Below are positions 1 to 9,862 of a DNA stretch of 64,000 nucleotides, one piece after another; the first letter of the stretch is position 1; every line of letters begins with the position of its first letter. Origin of the DNA: Arthrobacter sp. OY3WO11. Lineage in GTDB: Bacteria; Actinomycetota; Actinomycetes; Actinomycetales; Micrococcaceae. The stretch is taken from positions 582,147 to 646,146 of the forward strand of contig NZ_LWLP01000001.1 of NCBI RefSeq assembly GCF_001641125.1, in the 5' to 3' direction. The notes under the pieces were generated by a model, which did no database searches, had not been told where the DNA came from, and saw nothing but the letters and a program-made list of their open reading frames with translations. The position numbers were made by a program, and so were the translations under genes.

Positions 1-2
1 AT

Positions 3-956
3 CTAGCTGCCGAAGTGTGCGCGGGGTGGTCCTTCGGGGAGCTTGTCGAGGATGTCCTCGGCCACCCTGCGCACCTTGATGTTGCGGTGGCTTGAAGCCT
101 TGGCCAGGATGGCAAACGCCTCGTGGTAGGAGCACCTGTTCTGGGCCATGATTACTCCGCAGGCCACGTTGATGGAGGTCCGGCTGTCCAGGGCTGAGCG
201 CAGGTCCGTGGCGGTGGACCTGGCTGAATGCAGACTGACCGCAACTTCCAGGCTCTTTGCCGCGAGACCGGCGAAGCCGCGGGCTTCGGCAATGGCCTGC
301 AGCGGGAACGCCTTGGCGTCCTGGGCAAACAACGCCAGGGCGGCAGGTGTGTCAACCGGGCCGGACCCGTCGCCGTCGGCATCGGGTGCCACCCGAAGCC
401 TGATCCCCATGGCGCTGCCGAAACCTGCCATCTGCAGTTGGGTGGAATAACGCGGCCAGCGGAAATCACCGTTGCGCTGGAGAACTGCTACCGGATGGTG
501 GCCGGCCAGCACCTCGTGCAAAGGGCCCTCGCCAGCCTGCTGCTCCCACTCCAGGAGCTCCACAACGTCCCCTGAGGTGCCGGTAATTGCGGAACTCCTC
601 TTCGGCTGGTGGACCACAACGCCGCATTCGATCCGCAGGCCCGTGGCCCGGACAATTGTCCGGACGGCTGCGGCGGCGAGGACATCAAGGGAGTCGCGGA
701 GGCTGTGCGTCCCGCTGACCAGATCGAGGAGGAGGGCGTCCGGGGCGCCGCTGTCCGCAAGCCCTGTCTCGCCTGCCGGGGCCGGAGCCGCCGGCCCGGG
801 CTGGGCCGGTCGATGGCCCGCACCCTTCTGCGCACGAAGAGGGCCGGCGACGGCTGGGGGAGAGGCCTTGGTCTCAAAGGCCTCCTCGTCGCCGGCCCCG
901 TTTAGTACCCGTGCCCTGCGGGCCGGGAAAGCCGAACTTATGTTTTGTGCGTGCAT
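3..956 (-). CDS. GAF-ANTAR domain transcription antitermination regulator
   Basis: The 317-residue product has a GAF-like sensory region at about residues 80-257 and a C-terminal ANTAR RNA-binding domain at about 260-315, recognisable by the run TSINVACGVIMAQNRCSYHE. ANTAR proteins bind paired hairpins in mRNA leaders to prevent termination; the GAF domain probably senses a small ligand or redox state. The frame is open up to 1040, but the ATG at 956 is preferred because a GAGGGGG stretch lies upstream of it and the extra residues look non-conserved. The stop is at the very edge of the window, so the gene is complete. The target RNA cannot be told from this window. Family call is confident, start moderately so. 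Confidence 0.85.
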   Translation of the reverse strand: MHAQNISSAFPARRARVLNGAGDEEAFETKASPPAVAGPLRAQKGAGHRPAQPGPAAPAPAGETGLADSGAPDALLLDLVSGTHSLRDSLDVLAAAAVRTIVRATGLRIECGVVVHQPKRSSAITGTSGDVVELLEWEQQAGEGPLHEVLAGHHPVAVLQRNGDFRWPRYSTQLQMAGFGSAMGIRLRVAPDADGDGSGPVDTPAALALFAQDAKAFPLQAIAEARGFAGLAAKSLEVAVSLHSARSTATDLRSALDSRTSINVACGVIMAQNRCSYHEAFAILAKASSHRNIKVRRVAEDILDKLPEGPPRAHFGS

Positions 957-1034
957 TGCAGTCTCACACCCCCTCGTGAGACAAGTACTACGAGTCAGAA
1001 GACGTCTTGCCTCTGAGTTGAACTTAGTTCGGCC

Positions 1035-1050
1035 ATTCACCCCGGTGAAT
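1035..1050. promoter_or_regulatory. Short inverted repeat upstream of the ANTAR gene
   Basis: ATTCACC and GGTGAAT form perfect 7-bp arms around a 2-nt spacer, about 80 nt upstream of the ANTAR gene start. It could be an operator for that gene or chance; no second copy was noticed in the window. Confidence 0.3.
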
Positions 1051-1224
1051 CCGTAAGGAGTACCCGATTTTGAGATTAGGTACTACTTGGATATCTGCCC
1101 GGCGCCCCTCCTTTCCCCCGTTGCCGCAGGTGGGGTGCGAATAGGGCCTCGCAGTTGCCCGGCCTGCTTCCACTGCCAGTTTTCGTACGAATGCTTGACT
1201 CCTGCCGCGGCACGCTCAAGAATG

Positions 1225-1246
1225 TTTTCTATAACGTTATAGAAAA
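1225..1246. promoter_or_regulatory. 22-bp perfect palindrome, probable LacI-family operator
   Basis: Eleven bases (TTTTCTATAAC) are followed directly by their exact reverse complement (GTTATAGAAAA). The central CG and perfect dyad are typical of LacI-family operators. It ends 22 nt before the GTG of the GH51 gene, a position where a bound repressor would block transcription. The natural candidate to bind it is the LacI-type regulator at 3552-4556. The AT-rich palindrome stands out from its GC-rich surroundings. Confidence 0.7.
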
Positions 1247-1268
1247 AATGAGAAACGAGGATGTTTTC

Positions 1269-2795
1269 GTGACCGCTGCTGAACCAGCCACCGCCAAAAT
1301 CACCATGGACCCCGCCTTCGCCGTGGGGCCGGTCCGGCGGCGCACTTTCGGTGCCTTTGTGGAGCACCTTGGCCGTTGTGTGTACACCGGTATCTTCGAG
1401 CCGGAGCACCCGAAGGCCGACGACGACGGCTTCCGCAGCGACGTGCTGGAACTGACCCGCGAACTCGGAGTGTCCACAGTCCGCTATCCCGGCGGCAACT
1501 TCGTCTCCGGCTACCGCTGGGAGGACGGGGTTGGCCCGGCCGACAAACGTCCGGTACGGCTGGACCTCGCCTGGCACTCCACCGACCCCAACCTGGTGGG
1601 CGTGGACGAATTCGCCAAGTGGTCAGCCAAGGCAGGCGTCGAACCCATGATGGCCGTGAACCTGGGCACCCGCGGCACGCAGGAAGCGCTTGACCTCCTG
1701 GAGTACTGCAACATCGACGGCGGCACGGCCTTCTCGGACCAGCGCCGGGCCAACGGCGCGGAGAACGGCTACGGCATCAGAATGTGGTGCCTGGGCAACG
1801 AAATGGACGGCCCGTGGCAGATCGGCCACAAGAACGCCCTCGAATACGGGCGGCTGGCGGCAGACACCGCCCGCGGCATGCGGATGATCGATCCCGGCCT
1901 TGAACTTGTGGCGTGCGGCAGCTCCGGACCCACCATGGACACCTTCGGTGAGTGGGAGCGCGTTGTCCTCTCCGAAACCTACGAGCTGGTGGACCTCATC
2001 TCGGCCCACCAGTATTTCGAGGACTTTGGCGACCTGCAGGAACACCTCTCCGCCGGGCACCGGATGGAAGCCTTCATCCATGACATCGTGAGCCACATCG
2101 ACCACGTGAAGTCGGTGAAGAAGTCAACCCGGCAGGTCAACATCTCCTTTGATGAGTGGAACGTGTGGCACATGAGCCGCGACGAGTCCCGCGCACCCAC
2201 CGGGAAGGACTGGCCGGTGGCCCCGGTCCTCCTTGAGGACACCTACACGGTAGCGGACGCCGTCGTCGTCGGGGACCTGCTGATCACCCTGCTCAAGAAC
2301 ACGGACCGCGTCCACTCAGCCAGCCTGGCCCAGCTGGTCAATGTCATCGCGCCCATCATGACCGAGCCCGGCGGCCGCGCCTGGAAGCAGACCACCTTCC
2401 ACCCGTTTGCGCTCACGTCCCGCCACGCCTCCGGGACGGTGCTTCAGCTCGCCGTCGAGTCCCCGCTGGCCAGCGGCGGTAAGACCGCAGACTTCGCCGC
2501 CGTGTCCGCCGTCGCCACGTACGACGCTGACAAGGGTGAAGCCGTGGTGTTCGCCGTCAACCGCTCTGCCACGGATGCGCTGGGCTTGGACGCCGTGGTG
2601 TCCGGCCTGGGCAGCGTGCGCGTGCTCGAAGCGGTCACCTACGCCAACAAGGACCCGTACTGGCAGGCAACCGCTGATGATTCGACGTCGGTCCTGCCCA
2701 CGGAAAACGTCACCGTCAAAACTGACGGCGGCAGGCTCACTGTGGACCTGCCGGCCGTGTCCTGGTCCATGATCCGGCTGGCCGTCAACCAGTAG
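1269..2795 (+). CDS. abfA: GH51 alpha-N-arabinofuranosidase
   Basis: This 508-residue intracellular-type enzyme (no signal peptide) releases L-arabinofuranose from arabinan or arabinoxylan fragments. The acid/base is E178 in CLGNEMDGPW and the nucleophile is E296 in FDEWNVWH, the two conserved GH51 glutamates on the (beta/alpha)8 barrel; a C-terminal beta domain follows from about residue 380. Length matches the family. The frame opens at 1155, but GTG 1269 is preferred: a GAGG lies 8 nt upstream, and the earlier starts would put the operator palindrome inside the coding region. It is the first gene of a small group with an HhH-GPD gene and a LacI regulator. Control by that regulator through the 1225-1246 palindrome is inferred. 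Confidence 0.92.
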   Translation: MTAAEPATAKITMDPAFAVGPVRRRTFGAFVEHLGRCVYTGIFEPEHPKADDDGFRSDVLELTRELGVSTVRYPGGNFVSGYRWEDGVGPADKRPVRLDLAWHSTDPNLVGVDEFAKWSAKAGVEPMMAVNLGTRGTQEALDLLEYCNIDGGTAFSDQRRANGAENGYGIRMWCLGNEMDGPWQIGHKNALEYGRLAADTARGMRMIDPGLELVACGSSGPTMDTFGEWERVVLSETYELVDLISAHQYFEDFGDLQEHLSAGHRMEAFIHDIVSHIDHVKSVKKSTRQVNISFDEWNVWHMSRDESRAPTGKDWPVAPVLLEDTYTVADAVVVGDLLITLLKNTDRVHSASLAQLVNVIAPIMTEPGGRAWKQTTFHPFALTSRHASGTVLQLAVESPLASGGKTADFAAVSAVATYDADKGEAVVFAVNRSATDALGLDAVVSGLGSVRVLEAVTYANKDPYWQATADDSTSVLPTENVTVKTDGGRLTVDLPAVSWSMIRLAVNQ

Positions 2796-2859
2796 CCATC
2801 CGGACCCAGGGGAGGGGACAGCATGACGGCGGCGCCCCTCCTCTGGGAGGATGGGCGGC

Positions 2860-3435
2860 ATGGAACTGCACATCACGGGCGATCCCGCCGCGGACAAGTT
2901 GTTGAGCGAGGACGCCTTCGCGCTGCTGACAGGCATGCTGCTGGACCAGCAGGTGACCATGGAATCGGCCTTCGCCGGCCCGGAGAAAATCAGGACCAGG
3001 ATCGGGTCCGTGGAGCCCGGGGCGATCGCCTCCCAGGATTCACAGGCCTTCGTGGAGATGTTCAAGGAACGGCCGGCCGTCCACCGCTTCCCCGGCTCGA
3101 TGGCGGCGAGGGTCCAGGCGCTCGCCGAAACCGTGCAGAACGAGTGGGACGGCGACGCCACCGCCATCTGGACCAGGGGCAACCCGGACGGCGCCGAGGT
3201 GCTGCGCCGGCTGAAGGCCCTGCCCGGCTTCGGTGAGCAGAAAGCCAGGATCTTCCTTGCACTGCTCGGCAAGCAGTGCGGACTGCAGGCGCCGGGGTGG
3301 CGTGAGGCTGCCGGCCACTATGGAGAGGAAGGCTCCCATCTCTCCGTGGCTGACATCGTGGACCCGGAATCCCTCGCCAAGGTGCGGGCCAGCAAGCAGG
3401 CAGCCAAGGCGGCCGCGAAAGCTGCGAAGGCCTGA
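2860..3435 (+). CDS. HhH-GPD family base-excision-type protein
   Basis: The 191-residue product resembles the small actinobacterial proteins annotated as HhH-GPD-type base excision repair proteins. The N-terminal part (FALLTGMLLDQQVTMESAF) matches the helical start of the fold and ALPGFGEQKARIFLALLG at about residues 120-137 is the helix-hairpin-helix. I do not see the usual catalytic Lys of bifunctional glycosylases right after the hairpin, nor four clustered cysteines for an Fe-S cluster, so the activity is uncertain. The C-terminus is a short Lys/Ala-rich tail (KQAAKAAAKAAKA). ATG 2860 is preferred over 2851, which is too close to the GGGAGG. It has no obvious link with the arabinose genes around it. 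Confidence 0.75.
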   Translation: MELHITGDPAADKLLSEDAFALLTGMLLDQQVTMESAFAGPEKIRTRIGSVEPGAIASQDSQAFVEMFKERPAVHRFPGSMAARVQALAETVQNEWDGDATAIWTRGNPDGAEVLRRLKALPGFGEQKARIFLALLGKQCGLQAPGWREAAGHYGEEGSHLSVADIVDPESLAKVRASKQAAKAAAKAAKA

Positions 3436-3551
3436 CCTTCCCTTCATAAGCCGTGCCGCAGTGACCGTGCCTGACCGGCGCGTGCAGCCTGGCCGCCAAA
3501 TTCTGCAACGATGTATGGCAGGAACTGGCGGAACCACCTAAAGGAGCCATG

Positions 3552-4556
3552 ATGGCGGTCACCATGAATGACGTTGCGAGGGCGGCGGGGGTGTCGCTCA
3601 AGACGGTCTCCAACGTGCTCAACGACTACGAGTTCATTCGCCCTGCCACCAAGAAGCGGGTCCAGGACGCCATCGCGGAGCTGGGCTATGAGGCGAACCT
3701 GACGGCCCGGAGCCTGCGCTCGGGGAAAACCAGGATGCTCGGCCTGGTACTGTCCGACCTCTCAGCCCCGTACTACGCCGAACTTGCCTCCAGGCTGATG
3801 AAGGCCGCCTCCCGCCGCGGCTACCGGGTCCTGGTGGAGCAGTCGGACGCAGTGGGCGAGGTGGAACTGAATGCCCTGCAGGGCCCCTTCCGGCAGCTCA
3901 CCGACGGCTTGCTGTTCACCCCGCTGGTCATTGCCGCGGACACCATTGCCGACCGCCTGGGCAAGAAGCCCCTGGTTTTGCTGGGTGAACACATCCTGGA
4001 CCCCAGGTTCGACCTTGTCACCATGAAAAACGGCGAAGCCGCTGCAGCCCTCACCGCCCACCTGCTGGCGGGAGGCCGCCGCCGGATTGCCGTCATCGGG
4101 GCGCACCCGGACGAGTCCGCCGGCAGCGCGGGCCTGCGCCTCAACGGCTACCGCAAGGCACTTGATGAAGCCGGTGTACCTTTCGACGCGGCACTGGTGG
4201 CCCCGTGCGAGTGGCGCCGGGACAACGGCGCCGCCGCCGTAGCGGGGCTGCTGGACAAGGGGGTGGAGTTCGACGCCGTGTTCGGCCTGAACGATGTCCT
4301 GGCGCTGGGTGCCATGCACGAACTGCTGATCCGCGGCGTCCGGGTGCCCCAGGATGTTGCGGTGGCAGGGTTCGACGACATCGACGAGGCCCGGTTCGCC
4401 TCGCCTTCCCTGACCACCGTCTCCCCGGGCATGGAGGAGATCGCGGAACGCTCCATCGGCCTGCTGATCGACCGGATCGAGGGGCGGGAGGCGGAGGACC
4501 AGGCAGCGCACATCGAAGCCGAATTCCAGCTGAAGGTCCGCGAGTCGGCACCCTAG
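3552..4556 (+). CDS. LacI-family transcriptional regulator
   Basis: This 334-residue protein has an N-terminal LacI helix-turn-helix (MNDVARAAGVSLKTVSNVLN) and hinge, then a periplasmic-binding-protein-like sugar-sensing domain to the end (for example FDAVFGLNDVLALGAMHELL and VAGFDDIDEARFASPSLTTV). Such proteins are homodimeric repressors released by a sugar. Two adjacent ATG codons follow AAGGAG; the second (3552) has the better spacing of 5 nt. It lies downstream of the GH51 gene, whose leader carries a 22-bp palindrome, so it is the best candidate for an arabinose or arabino-oligosaccharide-responsive repressor. The effector is inferred from context only. Confidence 0.9.
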   Translation: MAVTMNDVARAAGVSLKTVSNVLNDYEFIRPATKKRVQDAIAELGYEANLTARSLRSGKTRMLGLVLSDLSAPYYAELASRLMKAASRRGYRVLVEQSDAVGEVELNALQGPFRQLTDGLLFTPLVIAADTIADRLGKKPLVLLGEHILDPRFDLVTMKNGEAAAALTAHLLAGGRRRIAVIGAHPDESAGSAGLRLNGYRKALDEAGVPFDAALVAPCEWRRDNGAAAVAGLLDKGVEFDAVFGLNDVLALGAMHELLIRGVRVPQDVAVAGFDDIDEARFASPSLTTVSPGMEEIAERSIGLLIDRIEGREAEDQAAHIEAEFQLKVRESAP

Positions 4557-4629
4557 GTGTTCTGAACCAGGTTTCGCCCGCCCAACCTCGGGGTACTTTT
4601 CCGGCAGAGCAACGAGGAAAGGTGGCCAC

Positions 4630-5184
4630 ATGATTGCCCTTCTTGTCATTGACATGCAGAACGCGTTTTTCGAGGCGCCGGAACTTGCCGCGCAGCAGGA
4701 GCAGCTGGTGGCGTCCTGCAACAGGCTGATGGAGGGCTTCGAAGCGAGCGGGCACAAAGTCCTGCTGGTGGGGACGGAACACGAGCGGGACAAATCCACC
4801 TGGTCACTGAACATGCTGGACGACGACCAAGGCTTCATTTTCCGCGGCACCAGCCAGGCCCAGGCGGTGTCCGGCCTCGCCGCCGCGGGCCTGCCCCAGT
4901 TGACCAAAACGCGGGACAGCGCGTTTGTGGGAACCAACCTGCTGGCCAGGCTGCGCAACTGGGGCGCTGAGGAGATCGTGCTCGCCGGGGTGTCCACGCA
5001 CAACTGCATCGCGCAGACCGGGGCGGATGCGTTCGCACACAACATCCGCGTCACGTACGCCAAGGATGCGATGGCCTCCGAGGACAGCCAGGACGCAGCG
5101 GACATGCTGCGTATCCTCTCCACGAGCTACCGCCAGCCCGTCCAGTCCAATGACGAGATCCTGGCGCGGCTCGGTCAGCCGTAA
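4630..5184 (+). CDS. Isochorismatase-family cysteine hydrolase
   Basis: A 184-residue member of the isochorismatase-like hydrolase fold. The catalytic triad is visible as D8 (LVIDMQNAF), K93 (TKTRDSAF) and C126 (VSTHNCIAQTGAD). Family members hydrolyse amides or enol ethers such as nicotinamide, N-carbamoyl compounds or isochorismate; the substrate cannot be deduced here. ATG 4630 follows a GAGGAAAGG ribosome-binding region. It stands alone between the LacI regulator and the urease operon, and a strong hairpin follows it. A role in releasing ammonia or urea next to urease is possible but unsupported. Confidence 0.85.
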   Translation: MIALLVIDMQNAFFEAPELAAQQEQLVASCNRLMEGFEASGHKVLLVGTEHERDKSTWSLNMLDDDQGFIFRGTSQAQAVSGLAAAGLPQLTKTRDSAFVGTNLLARLRNWGAEEIVLAGVSTHNCIAQTGADAFAHNIRVTYAKDAMASEDSQDAADMLRILSTSYRQPVQSNDEILARLGQP

Positions 5185-5256
5185 TACCCCGGCTGCCTCC
5201 GGCGGTGACGCCCGCTGCCGGTCTTCGCCGCTGAGCCTCCCCACCTTTTGGAGGGC

Positions 5257-5287
5257 ACGACGGCGCGTCCCGGCCACGCGCCGTCGT
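5257..5287 (+). terminator. Perfect 12-bp hairpin after the cysteine hydrolase
   Basis: ACGACGGCGCGT pairs exactly with ACGCGCCGTCGT across a 7-nt loop, about 70 nt after the hydrolase stop and about 160 nt before ureA. There is no U-run, as is common in high-GC actinobacteria. The rest of 5185-5445 shows no gene; it should hold the urease promoter, but I see no element strong enough to mark. Confidence 0.55.
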
Positions 5288-5445
5288 CCTCGCCTTCCAG
5301 AGCGTGAAACCTGGGGAAATTCAGCGGCCCGCACCGGTGCCTGGTGAGTGGAGAGCCGGGCATAACAAACCTGAAACGTGGCGGAAACGTCCGCAACCTA
5401 CTGTGGGTCCCACGCCGCCGCGAGCGGCCAGCTGAAGGGACCAAC

Positions 5446-5748
5446 ATGCATCTGATGCCGCGCGAGCAGGAAAAGCTTTTGATCGTGGTGGCCGCCGACC
5501 TCGCGCGCCGCCGCCAGGCCCGCGGCCTCAAGCTCAACTACCCCGAGGCTGTGGCCATCATCAGCTATGAACTGATCGAGGGTGCCCGCGACGGCCGCAG
5601 CGTTGCCGACCTCATGAGCTACGGGACCACCCTGCTGGGCAGGGAGGACGTCATGGAAGGGGTGCCCGAAATGATCCATGACGTCCAGATCGAGGCAACC
5701 TTCCCCGACGGCACCAAACTCGTCACCGTCCACGACCCCATCCGCTGA
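5446..5748 (+). CDS. ureA: Urease subunit gamma
   Basis: The 100-residue product is the full-length gamma subunit of nickel urease (urea to ammonia and carbamate), recognisable from [20 protein letters not shown] and [20 protein letters not shown]. The reading frame is open from 5344, but ATG 5446 gives the canonical N-terminus and is preceded by GAAGGGA. It opens the operon ureA-ureB-ureC-ureE-ureF-ureG-ureD followed by a nickel permease. The alpha, beta and gamma subunits are separate, as in most bacteria. Confidence 0.97.
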   Translation: MHLMPREQEKLLIVVAADLARRRQARGLKLNYPEAVAIISYELIEGARDGRSVADLMSYGTTLLGREDVMEGVPEMIHDVQIEATFPDGTKLVTVHDPIR

Positions 5749-5759
5749 GAGGGCAGGCC

Positions 5760-6109
5760 ATGATTCCAGGAGAGTACGTCCTCCGGCCCGAGCCGGTGAC
5801 GGCCAACGCCGGGCGCGAGGCCATTGACGTCGGGGTGACGAATACCGGAGACCGGCCCGTGCAGGTGGGCTCGCACTTCCACTTTGCCGAGGCAAACGCC
5901 GCGCTGGCCTTCGACCGGGACGCCGCCTACGGGCGGCGCCTGGACATCCCCGCCGGGACCGCGGCACGGTTCGAGCCGGGGGACTCCCGAAACGTCCGGC
6001 TGATCGAACTGGCCGGAACCCGCGAGGTGTACGGGCTCAGCAATGCCGTCAACGGAAAGCTCGACGGCGGGACCCGCCCGGGCGGGTTCGTCACGGAAGG
6101 GGACGGCCA

Positions 6110-6113
<4 letters not shown>
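5760..6113 (+). CDS. ureB: Urease subunit beta
   Basis: A 117-residue beta subunit, starting [13 protein letters not shown] and containing the conserved [20 protein letters not shown] and [16 protein letters not shown] segments. It lies 11 nt after ureA, and its TGA overlaps the GTG start of ureC, so the three structural subunits are probably translationally coupled. Length and sequence are ordinary for the family. Confidence 0.97.
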
Positions 6114-7858
<1,745 letters not shown>

Positions 7859-7883
7859 TTTCTTCCAAGCCCTCGGAGACCCA

Positions 7884-8363
7884 GTGATCATCGAAAAAGT
7901 CCTCGGCAACCTGCACGAACTCCCGGACCCGGATACCTATGCCAACCTGCACCAGGAGAAAGTGGTGCTTCCCAGCGCCCAGCTGGTCAAACGGATCCAA
8001 CGCGCCACCACGGACCACGGCAAGGAAATCGGCATCCGGCTCCCGTCCGGCTCCGGCGACCTGCGCGACGGGGACATCCTGCACGTCGAGGACGCCAACA
8101 TGATCGTGGTGTCCGTGCTGCCCACCGACGTCCTGGTGATCGCACCGCGGACCATCCACGAGATGGGCGTCGTGGCACACTCCCTCGGCAACCGGCACCT
8201 CCAGGCCCAGTTCTTCGACGGTGCTTCGGAGTACGGGGCCGAGGTCATGGTGTGCGCCTACGACCACACCGTCGAGGACTACCTTCTCCACGTGGGTGCG
8301 CCCTACTCCCGGCAGGAACGCGTCATGCCCGTTCCTTTCCGCCATGCTGAACATTCGCACTAA
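7884..8363 (+). CDS. ureE: Urease accessory protein UreE (nickel metallochaperone)
   Basis: A 159-residue UreE that delivers nickel to the apo-urease complex. The N-terminal domain (MIIEKVLGNLHELPD) and the C-terminal metal-binding region with MGVVAHSLGNRHLQAQFFD are recognisable. It lacks the long histidine-rich tail found in some UreE proteins and ends FRHAEHSH. The start is GTG, 25 nt after ureC. A repeat element lies between this gene and ureF. Confidence 0.94.
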   Translation: MIIEKVLGNLHELPDPDTYANLHQEKVVLPSAQLVKRIQRATTDHGKEIGIRLPSGSGDLRDGDILHVEDANMIVVSVLPTDVLVIAPRTIHEMGVVAHSLGNRHLQAQFFDGASEYGAEVMVCAYDHTVEDYLLHVGAPYSRQERVMPVPFRHAEHSH

Positions 8364-8393
8364 ACCCCTCCCCGTTTCCCCGGCTTGGGACGC

Positions 8394-8516
8394 CGCGAGG
8401 GATATGGGGCCGTGCCCGTCCCCAGGCGCTCCCAATCCTCGCAAGCTCGGATCGGGGCCCTCGCGCCAGTGGGCCCCTCGCGCGGCCCGCCACGCCGCGG
8501 CCCCATATCCCTCGCG
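8394..8516. repeat. Urease-operon repeat, copy 1, with 21-nt terminal inverted repeats
   Basis: The 99-nt core 8406-8504 matches 9936-10034 at 92 of 99 positions by direct count. In this copy the ends extend into 21-nt arms (8394-8414 and 8496-8516) that pair at 20 of 21 positions, reading CGCGAGGGATATGGGGCCG outward. An internal pair GGGGCCC/GGGCCCC flanks a 10-nt loop. It fills most of the unusually long ureE-ureF gap in an otherwise tight operon. It has no coding signature; it may be a MITE-like or REP-like element or an RNA structure in the polycistronic message. Confidence 0.85.
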
Positions 8517-8549
8517 TCGCTTGCGCTTCTCACCTTGGGCGCGGCTTCA

Positions 8550-9218
8550 GTGAGCGGGTACCAGCTGGCGCTGCAGCAGCTTGGCGATTCCGCTTTGCCT
8601 ACTGGGGCCTTTGCTCACTCTCTTGGTTTTGAGACTTATGTCGACGCCGGTGTGGTCCGTGATGAGGCTTCTTTTGGAGTGTGGTTGTCCGCGTTCATCT
8701 TTCAGTCGCTTACTTACTCTGACGGGTTGGCCATCCGGTTCTTCTATGAGGGTGTTGACCTCGGTGAACTCGATGCTCTGCTCTCGGCGTCGCTGCTGCC
8801 GCGGCAGGTCCGGGAAGCCAGCGTCAAGATGGGCTTGCGGCTGCTCGAGATCGGGGCGGAGGTCTTCCCGTCGCCGGAGCTGGAACTGTACCGGGACCTG
8901 GTGACCACCGGCCGGGCCGCGGGGCACCAGCCGCTGGCGTTCGCCGTCGTCGCCCGCTCCCTGGGAGTGCCGCTGCCGGAAGCGCTCGCCGCCTACCTTT
9001 TTGCCACCGTCACCTCTTTGACGCAGAACGCCGTCCGCGCCATCCCGCTCGGCCAGAACGCCGGCCAGCGGCTGCTTCGGCAGGCGGCCGACGGCGTTGC
9101 TGCCGCCGTCGAACGGATACCGCACCTGACGCCGGACGACTTCGGGGCCGTCACCCCCGGACTGGAAATTTCACAAATGCGGCACGAACGCCAACGTGCC
9201 CGGATGTTCATGAGCTGA
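8550..9218 (+). CDS. ureF: Urease accessory protein UreF
   Basis: The conserved UreF start [20 protein letters not shown] lies at about residues 8-27 if translation begins at GTG 8550, giving 222 residues, normal for the family. The frame is open back to TTG 8385, but that extension would be encoded by repeat copy 1 and has no UreF character. No convincing ribosome-binding site precedes GTG 8550, so the element may have replaced the original leader. UreF is the GTPase-regulating part of the UreDFG activation complex. The body through [20 protein letters not shown] is typical. Confidence 0.9.
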   Translation: MSGYQLALQQLGDSALPTGAFAHSLGFETYVDAGVVRDEASFGVWLSAFIFQSLTYSDGLAIRFFYEGVDLGELDALLSASLLPRQVREASVKMGLRLLEIGAEVFPSPELELYRDLVTTGRAAGHQPLAFAVVARSLGVPLPEALAAYLFATVTSLTQNAVRAIPLGQNAGQRLLRQAADGVAAAVERIPHLTPDDFGAVTPGLEISQMRHERQRARMFMS

Positions 9219-9244
9219 CCGTGTTTATAAATTCAGGAGGAACC

Positions 9245-9862
9245 ATGGCTGAACCCATCAAAATCGGCATCGGCGGACCCGTCGGGGCGGGCAAGACCCA
9301 GCTCGTGGAGCGGCTCACCCGGCACATGAGCGGCGAGATCTCCATGGCCGCCATCACCAACGACATCTACACCATCGAGGACGCCAAAATCCTGGCCGCT
9401 AACGGCATCCTCCCCGTGGACCGCATCATTGGCGTCGAAACCGGCGGCTGCCCGCACACCGCCATCCGCGAAGACACCTCCATGAACACCGCCGCCATCG
9501 AGGAACTCAAAGCCCGCCACCCGGACCTGCAGGTCATCTTCGTCGAATCCGGCGGCGACAACCTCTCCGCCACCTTCAGCCCCGAACTCGTGGACTTCTC
9601 CATCTACATCATCGACGTGGCCCAGGGCGAAAAGATCCCCCGTAAAGCCGGCCAGGGCATGATCAAGTCCGACCTCTTCATCATCAACAAAACCGACCTC
9701 GCACCCCACGTCGGTGCCGACCTCGCAGTCATGGAAAGGGACTCCAAGGAATTCCGCGGAGCCAAGCCGTTCTGCTTCACCAACCTCAAAACCGACGAAG
9801 GGCTCGACGCCGTCATCGAATGGGTACGGCGCGACGTCCTGATGCTCGACCTGGCCTTATGA
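9245..9862 (+). CDS. ureG: Urease accessory GTPase UreG
   Basis: A 205-residue SIMIBI-class GTPase that powers nickel insertion. The P-loop [11 protein letters not shown] is at about residues 8-18; [17 protein letters not shown] carries the Cys-Pro-His metal motif; [13 protein letters not shown] and [14 protein letters not shown] (G4 motif) follow. ATG 9245 is chosen over 9221 because AGGAGGA sits just upstream at correct spacing. Its stop overlaps the ATG of ureD (ATGA). Confidence 0.97.
   Translation: MAEPIKIGIGGPVGAGKTQLVERLTRHMSGEISMAAITNDIYTIEDAKILAANGILPVDRIIGVETGGCPHTAIREDTSMNTAAIEELKARHPDLQVIFVESGGDNLSATFSPELVDFSIYIIDVAQGEKIPRKAGQGMIKSDLFIINKTDLAPHVGADLAVMERDSKEFRGAKPFCFTNLKTDEGLDAVIEWVRRDVLMLDLAL

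Noticed and set aside
1155-1268. Upstream start for the GH51 gene at 1155 or 1248
   Set aside because: It would place the 22-bp palindrome in the coding region and lacks a ribosome-binding site; GTG 1269 has GAGG at good spacing.
8385-8549. N-terminal extension of UreF back to TTG 8385
   Set aside because: The extension is encoded by the repeat element and has no UreF similarity; the conserved domain starts just after GTG 8550.
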